Origin: Nemertoderma westbladi
Taxonomy: Eukaryota; Xenacoelomorpha; Nemertodermatida; Nemertodermatidae
DNA length: 64,000 nucleotides
Assembly: GCA_032718475.1 (NCBI GenBank)
Contig: JAUCBJ010002506.1
Span: 1 to 64,000 of the forward strand
Reading direction: 5' to 3'
Below, piece by piece: positions 41,543 to 54,473 of the stretch. Every line of letters begins with the position of its first letter. Positions within the stretch are counted from its first letter, which is position 1. The notes under the pieces are model-generated. The model did not search any database. It saw only the letters and a list, made by a program, of their open reading frames with translations, and was not told the origin of the DNA. The translations under genes were made by a program, and so were the position numbers.

Positions 41543-43375
41543 GGGCACGCAAAATGACTAAAATCAAAAGTGAACAAAGAAGGAAATTCAATATATATAA
41601 TAGTAATGCAACCGAAATACAATTAATAACAAATAAATAAAACAGAAAATAAATAAAACAGAAAATGAATCAAACAGATAATACTTTATCCTTAAATTGG
41701 TAATTTTTCGCTCGAATATACCCCAAAATCGGGAGAAAAAGGAGTACTTTTTTCCCTAGGAAAAATAAGTAATCCATATAATGGCATTCATTTTACTTTT
41801 TTCCCGGCGAAAAAATGTAAAATATAATTATTTATTGCATGGGAAAAAAAGTAGAAAAAACGTCTAAGAGTTTAGAAAAAGTTTTTTTCCCATGTAATAC
41901 GTAATTTCATTCTTAAATTTGTAATTTTTTGTTGCTCAATTATTTAATAAAATATAGAGCGATATAGTGATGCAAAATAAATTGAACTGTACATAGAATT
42001 TTATTCTATTGCTTCCATAGTTACTGCAATTCAAATTATTGTACTCTTCAACCCCTGATGCTGCTTTACTCAATGGATATTGAGTTCCGTTTTGGAGTTC
42101 GCCTTTCAGACACTAAAGTTGCAATTACTTTGAGTGTGTGAATGGATTTTGCTCAAATTACTTGCAAACCTTTTCTACTTCGATATTCTAACAACACAGG
42201 TAATACAATTGAAGAAATTCAACCAAAAATATTTCCACATTTTATTAGACTTTTTCCGCAAGGAAAATAAGTATGGGTTACATTTTTCCTTAGGTAAAAA
42301 TGTACTCATATTTTATGGTATATTCGGTGGAAAAAGTAACAATATTAGAATAAAATTGTTTGGCTCGATATGATAAGAATTGTAGAAATGTAAATGTAAG
42401 AAAATTTGAAATCTACATTAGGTCCTTAAAAATTTTTTTGACACATTTTAGTCATTTACTATATAATGTAAGAAAGTTTTCACTGCACGTTATAATTGAA
42501 CTGTATTGCCTACAATAGGCCCTGGAACATTTAAATTAATCATCATGCAACGAAAAAATCCATAATATGACCTAAAAAACATATTAGATATGTAACCTAT
42601 TCATAATAGACAGAGCCAAAATAACATCTAATATTATATACACCAACTTGTTACTCCCATATATAACAATTAAGAAAAGTCTTCACTGCACCACATTTCC
42701 TATAAATTATTTCATCTGTAGAAATTTCAACCCCAATCACTGATGTTGATGTAATTCGTACGTCATGTTTAGTAATACAGCGCAACCGGTGAAAATAAAC
42801 AGTGGTTAAATAACTTAATGACTACCAATATCAATAGACTGTATTTACATTTTAAATTTCAATTAATTCCAAAGTCAAATTTGTTAGGGTAAATCAAAAG
42901 TGCCATATCTAACCCAAATTGAAGCCAAAGATATGTTTCAAGTTTCATGCCATTAAGAAATATACCAAAAAATGGGAAGTTATTCAGAAAAATTTTAATA
43001 CATTAGGAGACGTGACGTAACTATTACGTATGGGGCTACAGCTACACTCGGTTGGCATGTCATGATAATAACATCTAAACAATAAACAACTAATTTAATA
43101 AGTAACATATTATAAAATAAAGTACTTACTTAGGCTATATAAAACAGTAGCTTAGTGCTCGAAAATCTGAGACAAAATGTGAATAAATGTACAAAAAGAA
43201 TACAAATAGAAATACATCGAATAAAGTTTCTGCTGAGCGAATATTGTGAGACTTATACTTAAAAAAAACCTGTCGTACTGTTATTACTTCAACTTATATC
43301 ACCTTAACGCCATTACCACCTTCATTCACACTTATACGACGCGTCGTGTCCCGTAAAACTCACGATAAGTCCAGC
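41543..43375. other. Intergenic AT-rich sequence, 3' side of the phosphatase gene
   Basis: No gene is seen. T/A-rich with recurring TTTTTTCCC/GGGAAAAA words at 41700-41900. It includes the 3' UTR of the phosphatase gene just below 43376; possible AATAAA signals lie at about 43080 and 43218 on the reverse strand reading. Confidence 0.4.
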
Positions 43376-44749
43376 TCAAACGGTTATGTCTGCAGTTGGG
43401 GTGATAAAGCAGGAAATGTGGGAGTTAGGAGAGCAATCTTCGTAGGATTTAACTAAACTCTCGAGCGCTTTAAACAGATAATGGTAGTCGCCTTTGTTGT
43501 TGAATATGTTGGGTCGTTTCATGTAGTAAAGTTTAACGGTCTGGTACACGTCAACCGAACCGGTTTTATCGAGCTGTTGTTTAAGCGTTGTCAACGCGCA
43601 GAAAGTGCCGCCCTGGATAGAACCGAAGCGATCGACCACAGTGATAGGGCCGTCGTAATTCTCGTGCCATTGTAGCAGCGTGTTAACCAATTGGAAGGAG
43701 TTGATAACAGGTACCAACCCATCCGGCCAATGGGAACACTGGAACAATCGAACTTCTAGAACGTAATCATCTTGGGTCGATTCCAGAATAAAATCTCGCA
43801 CTGTAAGGTCAGCTTGCTGCTCTTCCAAAGCTAAACTAACTGTGAAACTTCCGCATTCCATTTTAGACTCGGCTTTTGGCCAGAATATCGGTTCCTCGTC
43901 ATCTGCATTCCGAGCGGAACCAACCGAACTCAACAGAACAATCGTCTGCGAATTTTGATCCCAAATCATCTGCCAGAAATCGTTGATGGTTGTGGCGAGG
44001 GGATGCTGGGTGAGGATGAACCCGGTGACGCTCGAGTGTCCCTGCAGGAAGGTCGCGTTGATGTAATCGGAGCCTTCGACCCCGGGTTTGGGCGTCACGG
44101 AGACCCGATAGCGGTCGGTGGGGAGCAAATCGGGGTTGCGGTTCTTCGACTTGTTGCAGGGTTTCCTCGCGGCCTGGGCGTCGTACTCGGTGGCCTCGTG
44201 CAGTTGGATCTGCATGAACTGGCGCTCGAGTGGCGTCATCCCGGTCCCTTTACTCGGCTGCAGCAGGTAGCGGCAGTGCGCCGAGAGCTCCGCAACCGGG
44301 ATCTCCGTGTCCCCGGATTCGATAAACTCGAGGAGGGCGTCGTGGATGAATATGTACTGCTCCTCGGTCTGCACGCTGAAGGTGCGCTGCGAACGGATGT
44401 GCCGCAGGAAGCCGAGCACGTTGACGGACCTCCGTTGCTGCAGCATCCGCAGCATCGCGTCGATGACGATGTAGGTGCCTGTGCGGCCCACCCCCGCGGA
44501 GCAGTGGACCACCACGGGGCCCGAGTTGCCCCCCGCGGCCGCCATGGACCGGCGGATGAAGGTGAGAACCGGCAGTGCGAACGCCGGCGTCCCGTGGTCC
44601 GGCCACTGCGTGTAGTGCCATTGGGTCACCGACTTCTCGTAATTGGGCGCCCCCTGACGGCCGACTCGACGAGATTTTGTCGAAGTGTCGCGGATGAAGA
44701 ATGTGCGAACCGTGTAGTTGGCCATCACCTGGTTGTCGCGGAAGGTTAC
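43376..44749 (-). CDS. Receptor tyrosine phosphatase (Ptp99A/PTPRG-like), exon 2: end of D1 and D2
   Basis: This exon encodes 457 residues plus stop and continues the gene from 52029-54473 in phase 0. It opens directly after an acceptor (TTACTTACTTACAG) at 44750. D1 carries the WPD loop (HYTQWPDHG) and an intact signature VHCSAGVGRTG, with Cys898 counted from the Met at 54473, so D1 should be active. D2 is complete but its signature position reads VVDRFGSIQGG, with Asp in place of Cys. A catalytically dead D2 of this type is characteristic of the PTPRG/PTPRZ/Ptp99A class. The sequence GFLRHIRSQR, then VQTEEQYIFIHDALLE, also fits that class. The exon is strikingly GC-rich compared with the flanks. 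A short C-terminal tail follows D2. Confidence 0.92.
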   Translation of the reverse strand, partial: VTFRDNQVMANYTVRTFFIRDTSTKSRRVGRQGAPNYEKSVTQWHYTQWPDHGTPAFALPVLTFIRRSMAAAGGNSGPVVVHCSAGVGRTGTYIVIDAMLRMLQQRRSVNVLGFLRHIRSQRTFSVQTEEQYIFIHDALLEFIESGDTEIPVAELSAHCRYLLQPSKGTGMTPLERQFMQIQLHEATEYDAQAARKPCNKSKNRNPDLLPTDRYRVSVTPKPGVEGSDYINATFLQGHSSVTGFILTQHPLATTINDFWQMIWDQNSQTIVLLSSVGSARNADDEEPIFWPKAESKMECGSFTVSLALEEQQADLTVRDFILESTQDDYVLEVRLFQCSHWPDGLVPVINSFQLVNTLLQWHENYDGPITVVDRFGSIQGGTFCALTTLKQQLDKTGSVDVYQTVKLYYMKRPNIFNNKGDYHYLFKALESLVKSYEDCSPNSHISCFITPTADITV

Positions 44750-45184
44750 CTGTAAGTAAGTAAATATACATTAAATCGACTATGCATGCATATCACTCAG
44801 CGCGATGAATGCTTACCCAAATTTTCATACTTAATACTGACAATGCCTTTGTGACAATACACTATATCACCGACTCTTTACAAGCCCCACAAATATCGGT
44901 AACCGAGACAGCGACCACTGCTACTCAGTACTCTTCCATGGATATCTTACATGGAAATGGAAGATATCCATATCTTCCATGGCTGACCACAGCTACTCTT
45001 CCATAGATATTAAGATAAGGCACCGTCTGCCTGCATACAAGGTCCCATTTCTTAGCTATATAGAGAAGGGTTGTTAGAACACCACGCACTACGCCTTTGT
45101 GGGGAAGTCGAGGATGAAGAACACCGAATTTTCCATGAAGAATACCTAGTTTTCCAAATACACTATATTTAATTTGTACGCCCC

Positions 45185-48100
45185 CCCCCCCCCCCCACAC
45201 ACACTATATTTACCTGTATGCTCCCCCCCCCCCACACACTATATTTACCTGTATGCTCCTCTCCACACACTATATTTACCTGTTTGCTCCCCTCTCACAC
45301 ACTATATTTACCTGTATGCTCCCCTTCCACACACTGTATTTACCTGTATGCTCCCCTCCCACACACTATATTTACATGTACGCTCCCCTCCATACACTAT
45401 ATTTACCTGTATGCTCCTCTCCCACACACTATATTTACCTGTATGCTCCCCTGCCATACAATATATTTACCTGTATGCTCCCCTCCCATACAATTTATAT
45501 ACGTGTATACTCCCCTCCCACACACTATATTTACATGTACGCTCCCCTCCATACACTATATTTACCTGTATACTCCTCTCCCACACACTATATTTACCTC
45601 TGTACGCTCCCCTCCCACACACTATATTTACCTGTATGCTCCCCTTCCACACACTATATTTACCTGTATGCTCCCCTCCCACACACTATATTTACCTGTA
45701 TGCTCCCCTCACACACACTATATTTACCTGTATGCTCCCCTCCCACACACTATATTTACCTGTATGCTCCCCTTCCACACACTATATTTACCTGTATGCT
45801 CCCCTCCCACACACTATATTTACCTGTATGCTCCCCTCCCACACACTATATTTACCTGTATGCTCCCCTCCCACACACTATATTTACCTGTATGCTCCCC
45901 TCACACACACTATATTGACCTGTATGCTCCCCTTCCACACACTGCATTTACCTGTATGCTCCCCTTCCACACATTATATTTACCTGTATGATCCCCTCCC
46001 ACACACTATATTTACCTGTATGCTCCCCTTCCACACACTATATTTACGTGTATGCTCCCCTCCCATACAATATATTTACCTGTATGCTCCCCTTCCACAC
46101 ACTATATTTACCTGTATGCTCCCCTTCCACACACTATATTTACGTGTATGCTCCCCTCCCATACAATATATTTACCTGTATGCTCCCCTTCCACACACTA
46201 TATTTACCTGTATGCTCCCCTTCCACACATTATATTTACCTGTATGATCCCCTCCCACACACTATATTTACCTGTATGCTCCCCTTCCACACACTATATT
46301 TACGTGTATGCTCCCCTCCCATACAATATATTTACCTGTATGCTCCCCTCCCACACACTATATTTACCTGTATGCTCCCCTCCCACACACTATATTTACC
46401 TGTATGCTCCCCTCCCACACACTATATTTACCTGTATGCTCCCCTCACACACACTATATTGACCTGTATGCTCCCCTTCCACACACTGCATTTACCTGTA
46501 TGCTCCCCTCCCATACAATATATTTACCTGTATGCTCCCCTCCCACACACTATATTTACCTGTATGCTCCCCTCCCACACACTATATTTACCTGTATGCT
46601 CCCCTCCCACACACTATATTTACCTGTATGCTCCCCTCACACACACTATATTGACCTGTATGCTCCCCTTCCACACACTGCATTTACCTGTATGCTCCCC
46701 TTCCACACACTGCATTTACCTGTATGCTCCCCTTCCACACATTATATTTACCTGTATGATCCCCTCCCACACACTATATTTACCTGTATGCTCCCCTTCC
46801 ACACACTATATTTACGTGTATGCTCCCCTCCCATACAATATATTTACCTGTATGCTCCCCTCCCACACACTATATTTACCTGTATGCTCCCCTCCCACAC
46901 ACTATATTTACCTGTATGCTCCCCTCCCACACACTATATTTACCTGTATGCTCCCCTCACACACACTATATTGACCTGTATGCTCCCCTTCCACACACTG
47001 CATTTACCTGTATGCTCCCCTTCCACACATTATATTTACCTGTATGATCCCCTCCCACACATTATATTTACCTGTATGCTCCCCTCCCACACACTATATT
47101 TACCTGTATACTCCCCTCCCACACACTATATTTACCTGTATGCTCCCCTTCCACACATTATATTTACCTGTATGATCCCCTCCCACACACTATATTTACC
47201 TGTTTGCTCCCCTCTCACACACTATATTTACCTGTATGCTCCCCTCCCACACACTATATTTACCTCTGTACGCTCCCCTCCCACACACTATATTTACCTG
47301 TATGCTCTCCTTCCACACATTATATTTACCTGTATGCTCCCCTCCCACACACTATATTTATATGTATGCTCCCCTCCATACACTATATTTACCTGTATAC
47401 TCCCCTCCCACACACTATATTTACCTGTATGCTCCCCTTCCACACACTGCATTTACCTGTATGCACCCCTCCCACACACTATATTTACCTGTATGCTCCC
47501 CTCCATACACTATATTTACCTGTATGCTCCCCTGCCATGACACTATATTTACCTGTATGCTCCCCTCCATACACTATATTTACCTGTGTATACTCCCCTC
47601 CCACACACTATATTGACCTGTATGCTCCCCTTCCACACACTGCATTTACCTGTATGCTCCCCTTCCACACATTATATTTACCTGTTTGCTCCCCTTCCAC
47701 ACATTATATTTACCTGTATGCTCCCCTCCCACACACTATATTTACCTGTATGCTCCCCTCCCACACACTATATTTACCTGTATGCTCCCCTTCCACACAC
47801 TATATTTACCTGCATGCTCCCCTTCCACACACTGTATTTACCTGTATGATCCCCTCCCATACAATATATTTACCTGTATGCTCCCCTCACATACAATATA
47901 TTTACCTGTATACTCCCCTCCCACACACTATATTTACCTGTATGCTCCCCTTCCACACAATATATATATTTACCTGCATGCTCCCCTCCCACACACTATA
48001 TTTACCTGTATGCTCCCCTCCATACACTATATTTACCTGTATGCTCCCCTGCCATGACACTATATTTACCTGTATGCTCCCCTCCATACACTATATTTAC

Positions 48101-48732
48101 CTGTATACTCCCCTCCCACACACTATATTGACCTGTATGCTCCCCTTCCACACACTGCATTTACCTGTATGCTCCCCTTCCACACATTATATTTACCTGT
48201 CCTGTATGCTCCCCTTCCACATATTATATTTACCTGTATGCTCCCCTTCCACACACTGTATTTACCTGTATGATCCCCTCCCATACAATAGATTTACCTG
48301 TATGCTCCCCTCACATACAATATATTTACCTGTATACTCCCCTCCCACACACTATATTTACCTGTATGCTCCCCTTCCACACAATATATATATTTACCTG
48401 CATGCTCCCCTCCCACACACTATATTTACCTGTATGCTCCCCTCCATACACTATATTTACCTGTATGCTCCCCTGCCATGACACTATATTTACCTGTATG
48501 CTCCCCTCCATACACTATATTTACCTGTATACTCCCCTCCCACACACTATATTGACCTGTATGCTCCCCTTCCACACACTGCATTTACCTGTATGCTCCC
48601 CTTCCACACATTATATTTACCTGTATGCTCCCCTTCCACATATTATATTTACCTGTATGCTCCCCTTCCACACACTGCATTTACCTGTATGCTCCCCTTC
48701 CACACACTGTATTTACCTGTATGATCCCCTCC
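45185..48732. repeat. 32-bp minisatellite, intronic array part 1 (about 110 units)
   Basis: The plus-strand unit is built on CTATATTTACCTGTATGCTC plus CCCTCCCACACA. On the transcribed (minus) strand each unit reads GGGAGGGGAGCATACAG|GTAAATATAG. Variants (TTACGTGTA, TTGACCTGTA, CCATGACACT) recur in multi-unit blocks, showing higher-order duplications. The array starts at a C-rich run at 45180-45196. ORFs across it are artefacts. Confidence 0.95.
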
Positions 48733-50056
48733 GGTTATATTGAAAAATATCGAGACATGAAAAATAACGATAATATCGAGAGTTCAAAAAATATCGAGAG
48801 TAAAAATATCGAGGGTAAAAATATCGAGAGTAAAAATACCGAGTGTTGAAAAATATCGAGAGTAAAAATATCGAGAGTAAAAATGTCGAGTGTTGAAAAA
48901 TATCGAGAGTAAAAATATCGAGTGTTGAAAAATATCGAGAGTAAAAATATCGAGAGTAAAAATATCGAGAGTAAAAATATCGAGAGTAACAATATCGAGA
49001 GTCAAAATATCGAGTGTTGAAAAATATCGAGAGTAAAAATATCGAGTGTTGAAAAATATCGAGAGTAAAAATATCGAGTATTGAAAAATATCGAGAGTAA
49101 AAATATCGAGTGTTGAAAAATATCGAGAGTAAAAATATCGAGTGTTGGAAAATATCAAGTGTTGAAAAATATCGAGAGTAAAAATATCGAGAGTAAAAAT
49201 ATCGAGTGTTGAAAAATATCGAGAGTAAAAATATCGATAGTAACATTTTTTTTAAATAAGGGTTGTATGATAATTTTGTTTACTAAAAATGTTCTAGAAC
49301 AACAATATTTATCAACATTTGGTAGCTTATACGTGTTCTAATATAATATTTAACCAATATTTATAATATTTATCAACATTTGGTAGCTTATACGTGTTCT
49401 AATATAATATTTAACAATATTTATAATATTTATCAAAATTCATAGCTAGCACTTCTTTTATAATATTTATTAAAAAAATAGCAAAAACTAGCTAGTATAA
49501 TAAATCTGGTAAATGGGTACCCAAGGTGTATTACATAATGCCATTCACTTGCACTTGCACTGTTGTAACCCATGCACTGCAATATTGTTCCATAATTCTA
49601 AATAAAATGCTCAAGCAAAATGCAATATTTTTACTCTCGATATTTTTCAACACTCGATATTTTTACTCTCGATATTTTTCAACACTCGATATTTTCAACA
49701 CTCGTTATTTTTACTCTCGATATTTTTCAACACTCGATATTTTTACTCTCGATATTTTTACTCTCGATATTTTTCAACACTCGATATTTTTACTCTCGAT
49801 ATTTTTCAACACTCGATATTTTTCAACACTCGATATTTTTACTCTCGATGTTTTTCAACACTCGATATTTTTACTCTCGATATTTTTCAACACTCGATAT
49901 TTTTATTTTCGATATTTTTCATCTCGCGTTATTTTTACTCTCGATATTTTTTAATAACGTTAATTTTCAACACTCGTTATTTTTACTCTCGATATTTTTA
50001 CTCTCGTTATTTTTACTCTCGATATTTTTCAAGTCTCGATATTTTTCACCATTACC
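48733..50056. mobile_element. Foldback element with TATCGAGAGTAAAAA tandem repeats as inverted arms
   Basis: The left arm (48733-49246) is about 30 copies of AAATATCGAGAGTAAA / AATATCGAGTGTTGAAA. The right arm (49622-50056) is the same in reverse complement, around a 375-bp AT-rich loop containing GTTCTAGAAC. The ends are complementary: GG..AT..TGAAAAATATCGAGAC on the left and GTCTCGATATTTTTCA..AT.ACC on the right. It interrupts the minisatellite cleanly; TCC occurs on both sides (48730-48732 and 50057-50059) as a possible 3-bp target duplication. Confidence 0.85.
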
Positions 50057-52028
50057 TCCCCTCCCATACAATATATTTACCTGTATGCTCCCCTCCCACA
50101 CATTATATTTACCTGTATGCTCCCCTTCCACACACTATATTTACCTGCATGCTCCCCTTCCACACACTGTATTTACCTGTATGATCCCCTCCCACACACT
50201 ATATTTACCTGTATGCTCCCCTCCATACACTATATTTACCTGTATGCTACTCTCCCACACACTATATTTACCTGTATGCTCCCCTTCCACACACTGTATT
50301 TACCTGTATGATACCCTCCCATACAATATATTTACCTGTATGCTCCCCTCCCACACATTATATTTACCTGTATGCTCCCCTCCCACACACTATATTTACC
50401 TGTATGCTCCCCTCCCACACACTATATTTACCTGTATGCTCCCCTTCCACACACTGTATTTACCTGTATGATACCCACCCATACAATATATTTACCTGTA
50501 TGCTCCCCTCCCACACACTATATTTACCTGCATGCTCCCCTCCCACACACTATATTTACCTGTATGCTCCCCTCCCACACACTATATTTACCTGTATGCT
50601 CCCCTCCATACACTATATTTACCTGTATGCTCCTCTCCCACACACTATATTTACCTGTATGCTCCCCTTCCACACACTGTATTTACCTGTATGATACCCT
50701 CCCATACAATATATTTACCTGTATGCTCCCCACCCACACATTATATTTACCTGTATGCTCCCCTTCCACACACTATATTTACCTGCATGCTCCCCTTCCA
50801 CACACTGTATTTACCTGTATGATCCCCTTCCACACACTATATTTACATGTATGCTCCCCTCCCATACAATATATTTACCTGTATGCTCCCCTCCCACACA
50901 CTATATTTACCTGTATGCTCCCCTCCCACACACTATATTTACCTGTATGATCCCCTCCCATACAATATATTTACCTGTATGCTCCCCTCCCACACATTAT
51001 ATTTACCTGTATGCTCCCCTTCCACACACTATATTTACCTGCATGCTCCCCCTCCCACACACTATATTTACCTTTATGCTCCCCTCCCACACACTATATT
51101 TACCTGTATGCTCCCCTCCCACACACTATATTTACCTGTATGCTCCCCTCCCACACACTATATTTACCTGTATGCTCCCCTCCCACACATTATATTTACT
51201 TGTATGCTCCCCTTCCACACACTATATTTACCTGCATGCTCCCCTCCCACACACTATATTTACCTGTATGCTCCCCTCCCACACACTATATTTACTTGTA
51301 TGCTCCCCTTCCACACACTATATTTACCTGCATGCTCCCCTCCCACACACTATATTTACCTGTATGCTCCCCTCCCACACACTATATTTACCTGTATGCT
51401 CCCCTCCCACACACTATATTTACCTGTATGCTCCCCTCCCACACACTATATTTACCTGTATGCTCCCCTCCCACACACTATATTTACCTGTATGCTCCCC
51501 TCCCACACACTATATTGACCTGTATGCTCCCCTTCCACACACTGTATTTACCTGTATGCTCCCCTCCCACACACTATATTTACCTGTATGCTCCCCTCCC
51601 ACACACTATATTTACCTGTATGCCCCCCTTCCACACACTGTATTTACCTGTGTGATCCCCTCCCATACAATATATTTACCTGTATGCTCCCCTCCCACAC
51701 ATTATATTTACCTGTATGCTCCACTTCCACACACTATATTTACCTGCATGCTCCCCTCCCACACACTATATTTATTTGTATGCTCCCCTCCATACACTAT
51801 ATTTACCTGTATACTCCCCTCCCACACACTATATTTACCTGTATGCTCCCCTTCCACACACTGCATTTACCTGTATCCCCCCCCCCATACACTATATTTA
51901 CCTGCATGCTCCCCTCTCCCACACACTATGTTTACCTGTATGCTCCCCTGCCATACACTATATTTACCTGTATGCTCCCCTCCATACACTATATTTACCT
52001 GTATGCTCCCCTCCCAGACTATATTTAC
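50057..52028. repeat. 32-bp minisatellite, intronic array part 2 (about 60 units)
   Basis: Same unit as at 45185-48732. The last units run directly into the exon: the exon's final bases, GGGAGTATACAG, are themselves a repeat-unit variant. Confidence 0.95.
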
Positions 52029-54473
52029 CTGTATACTCCCGTACTGCTCGACTCCCTCATTAGGCCAGTACTGATCGCACTTCCTCCGACCTCGCTCAAC
52101 CAAATTCGTTATCATAACGATAACCTGACAGTTTTGATCGTAAACCATCCGCCAGAAGGCCGCCATCGTGCTCTTTAGGGGTCCCTGTGTGGCGATAAAC
52201 CCCCGAGACTTGTGGTAGCCATCGACGTAGTTGGCGTTGATGTAATCCTCCCCGCCGCCCTGCAGCAGCACGCGGGTGTTATCGAAAGCGACGACGTTGA
52301 TGTAACGGTTCTTGAGTTTGTTCTCTGGCCTCAGACTGGCCTCCCAGGTGATCTCGGAGTGCGAGCAGTGCTGCAGACTTTCGTACTCCATGGAGAAGCC
52401 GTGGTCACTATCCGCGTGGAGCAGGATCACGTGTTGCCGGAAGGCGTTCACCTGCAGTTCATCCTTGGATAACTCCTGCTGCAACTCCACGACGCTCAAC
52501 TTCTGCTGCTGCAGTTCTAAGACAATATTAGCGGACTCCTTGGAAGCGGCGTTGGTGTACTGCACGATGTAGACCTGCCGGCGGTGCCAATAGAAAACAG
52601 CGAAAACCGACAGACCCACGAATATTATAATAGGGACGACGATACATGCGATCAACCAACCGGGGGTGCTGGATGCGTGTACCAGTTCGAGGAGAGTGTC
52701 CGGGGTAGATGCGACGGTCGCCGTGGGTCTCCAGTCGTAATGACCCCCGTGGGTGCCGCAGGAACCGTTCGGGGGTCCTTTAAACGAGACCTCCACCCTC
52801 GGGGTCAGCTGTCCTTTGAGTTCTTTGGTTTTAACTAAGACGGAGAACATGACACCACGAACGCGTACCTCGTAGACGCAGGGCCCGCTCGTGTTCTTTA
52901 TAACGAACTGCGTCTCGTTGGCCACAGTTCGGTCCACCACCTCGTGGTTGTGGACGTTTTTCGCTTTGTGAAGGACCTCGTAGTAATCCATATCTTTAGT
53001 CTGCGGTGGTTTCTTCCAGGAGACCAGGATGGTGTGTTTGTCCGGATTGGGGACGGCCTTCATCTCTAGTGGAGCGGAAGGCGCCGCTATATCCGTTCGA
53101 GTTAAACAGAATCCCATGCCGCCCTCTCCCGTCTCGGTGTACCCATTCACATTGAAGGTGTATTCGGTATCGCTCTGCAACCCCCGCACTTGGTACTGGT
53201 GCGTAAACGCGCTGTTTACTACGATCGGGTTCTCCATCACCGAATTGGGTTTGGGACTCGAGCGGATTTTGTATCCCATTAGGACGCCGTTGGTCTCGGC
53301 GATGGGCTCCCAATGAACAATGACCGACGAGTTGGTCCTATCCGATACGTAGCAGGTGGGAGCGAGGGGGTAGCCCTCCAGCGTACGGAGATCGAGATGT
53401 TTAGAAGGATCGGAAGGGCCGGCGTTGTTATTAGCTTGGATGGTTACCATATACCGGGTGTACGGCTTCAACGTGACAATAACAGTCGATATCTCGACCA
53501 CATCCTCAGAGGAGTTGCTAGTGGATTGATTATAAACCACTTCTACCCTCTCGCTGTGAGACTTTATCGACGGCTCCTCGGTTTGGTAGTAAATAACGAT
53601 GAACTTGGAGACGACGACTTCCGGGAGATTCGCCGTTGTCTCGAAGGAATACTTCCAGCTGATCGTCGCGTTCTCCATTCCCGCCTTCACTACCGTGACG
53701 TCATACGGGCGTCTGTTGCCCAGCGGGTAGTTGTTGGTCGTCTCCTCGATGGGATTACTCATCTCGCCGGGGCCGAGTTCATTTATTGGTAGAACGCGGA
53801 ACATATAGGTGGTGGAGGGTTGGAGAGAATCCACGACGACGTATGGAGAGTCAGTCTCAACGTTAGAATCCTCACCAACAACCAGATCAGTGTAATTGTA
53901 AAATACCCTAAACAATAACGCTTTGCTTGCAAGATCTTTCTCATTGGCAGGGTCCCACTTTAGGGAGACTGAGCGAGAAGTTATTTGAGTCCTAGCTAAG
54001 TTGAGGGGTTTCCCTGGGACTTGTGTTTGCACTTGTATATGAACAGCTGTCGTTTTGTGGGTATCCCCGTCCCACTCAATACTGCACGTGTACAAGGCCG
54101 TATCCGACCCTTTTAATTCTTTTATTCTGAATATGCTGCCGCCCTGGGAAATCTCCAAACGAGAATCATTGGAGGTTCCGATATTGTAGAAACTACTATA
54201 CCACGATGCCAACTCTTCACGTTCATCGGAATAATCTTGCCACGCTATTTTGGAATCGTTCTTCCACCAAATAACGGTTTTATTGGCTAATATATTGTGC
54301 ACATTCTGAGCGGCGGCGCAATGTAGTGTGCAAGGGCCATCAACAGCACAAAATTCACGCAGTGGTGAGAATGGATATATTTTATCCAGGTGAATAATCA
54401 GTAGCAGCAGTATCGTAACTAATCCCATACTTGAAGATAAAACGTTTATGAAATATGTACAACACCATATCAC
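52029..54473 (-). CDS. Receptor tyrosine phosphatase (Ptp99A/PTPRG-like), exon 1: ectodomain, TM, start of D1
   Basis: The exon encodes 815 residues from the Met at 54473; the Met at 54428 gives a more typical signal peptide (MGLVTILLLLII) and may be the real start. Domains: Ig-like (about 36-148; Cys51 and Cys130 in LHC and YTC, Trp69/70), then FN3-like domains at about 152-248, 253-366, 368-462 and 464-560. TM is at about 606-628 (LIACIVVPIIIFVGLSVFAV) followed by HRR. A Gln/Leu-rich juxtamembrane helix (652-672) leads into the start of D1 with NRYINV, DYINANYVDGY, FIATQGP and KCDQYWP. There is no carbonic-anhydrase domain, so the layout is closer to insect Ptp99A/Ptp69D than to vertebrate PTPRG. 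The whole ectodomain in one exon is unusual for this family, suggesting intron loss or retroposition. It is a cell-surface receptor that removes phosphate from tyrosines, often in axon guidance or adhesion. Confidence 0.9.

Larger units (their letters stand above)
44750..52028 (-). other. 7.3-kb phase-0 intron made of splice-donor minisatellite
   Basis: On the minus strand the exon ends ATACAG and the intron begins GTAAATATAG (donor at 52028). It ends TTACTTACTTACAG before GTAACC (acceptor at 44750). Joining these keeps the phosphatase domain alignment exact: the peptide passes from YGSIQ to VTFRDN where the family has a conserved strand. Almost all of the intron is 32-bp repeat units plus one foldback insertion. 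The last about 440 bp before the acceptor (44750-45180) are non-repetitive, apart from an inverted TCCATGGATATCTTACATGG / AAGATATCCATATCTTCCATGG patch at 44936-44985. Confidence 0.9.

Noticed and set aside
43955-44755. 266-aa plus-strand ORF
   Set aside because: Antisense shadow of the GC-rich phosphatase exon 2.
48713-49954. Ser/Arg/Tyr/Phe-rich ORFs over the TATCGAGAG repeats
   Set aside because: Repeat translations without other coding evidence.
45174-52178. Many long plus-strand ORFs rich in Tyr, Thr, Leu and Pro
   Set aside because: Translations of the 32-bp intronic minisatellite; every frame is open because the unit lacks plus-strand stops. They are antisense to the phosphatase gene.
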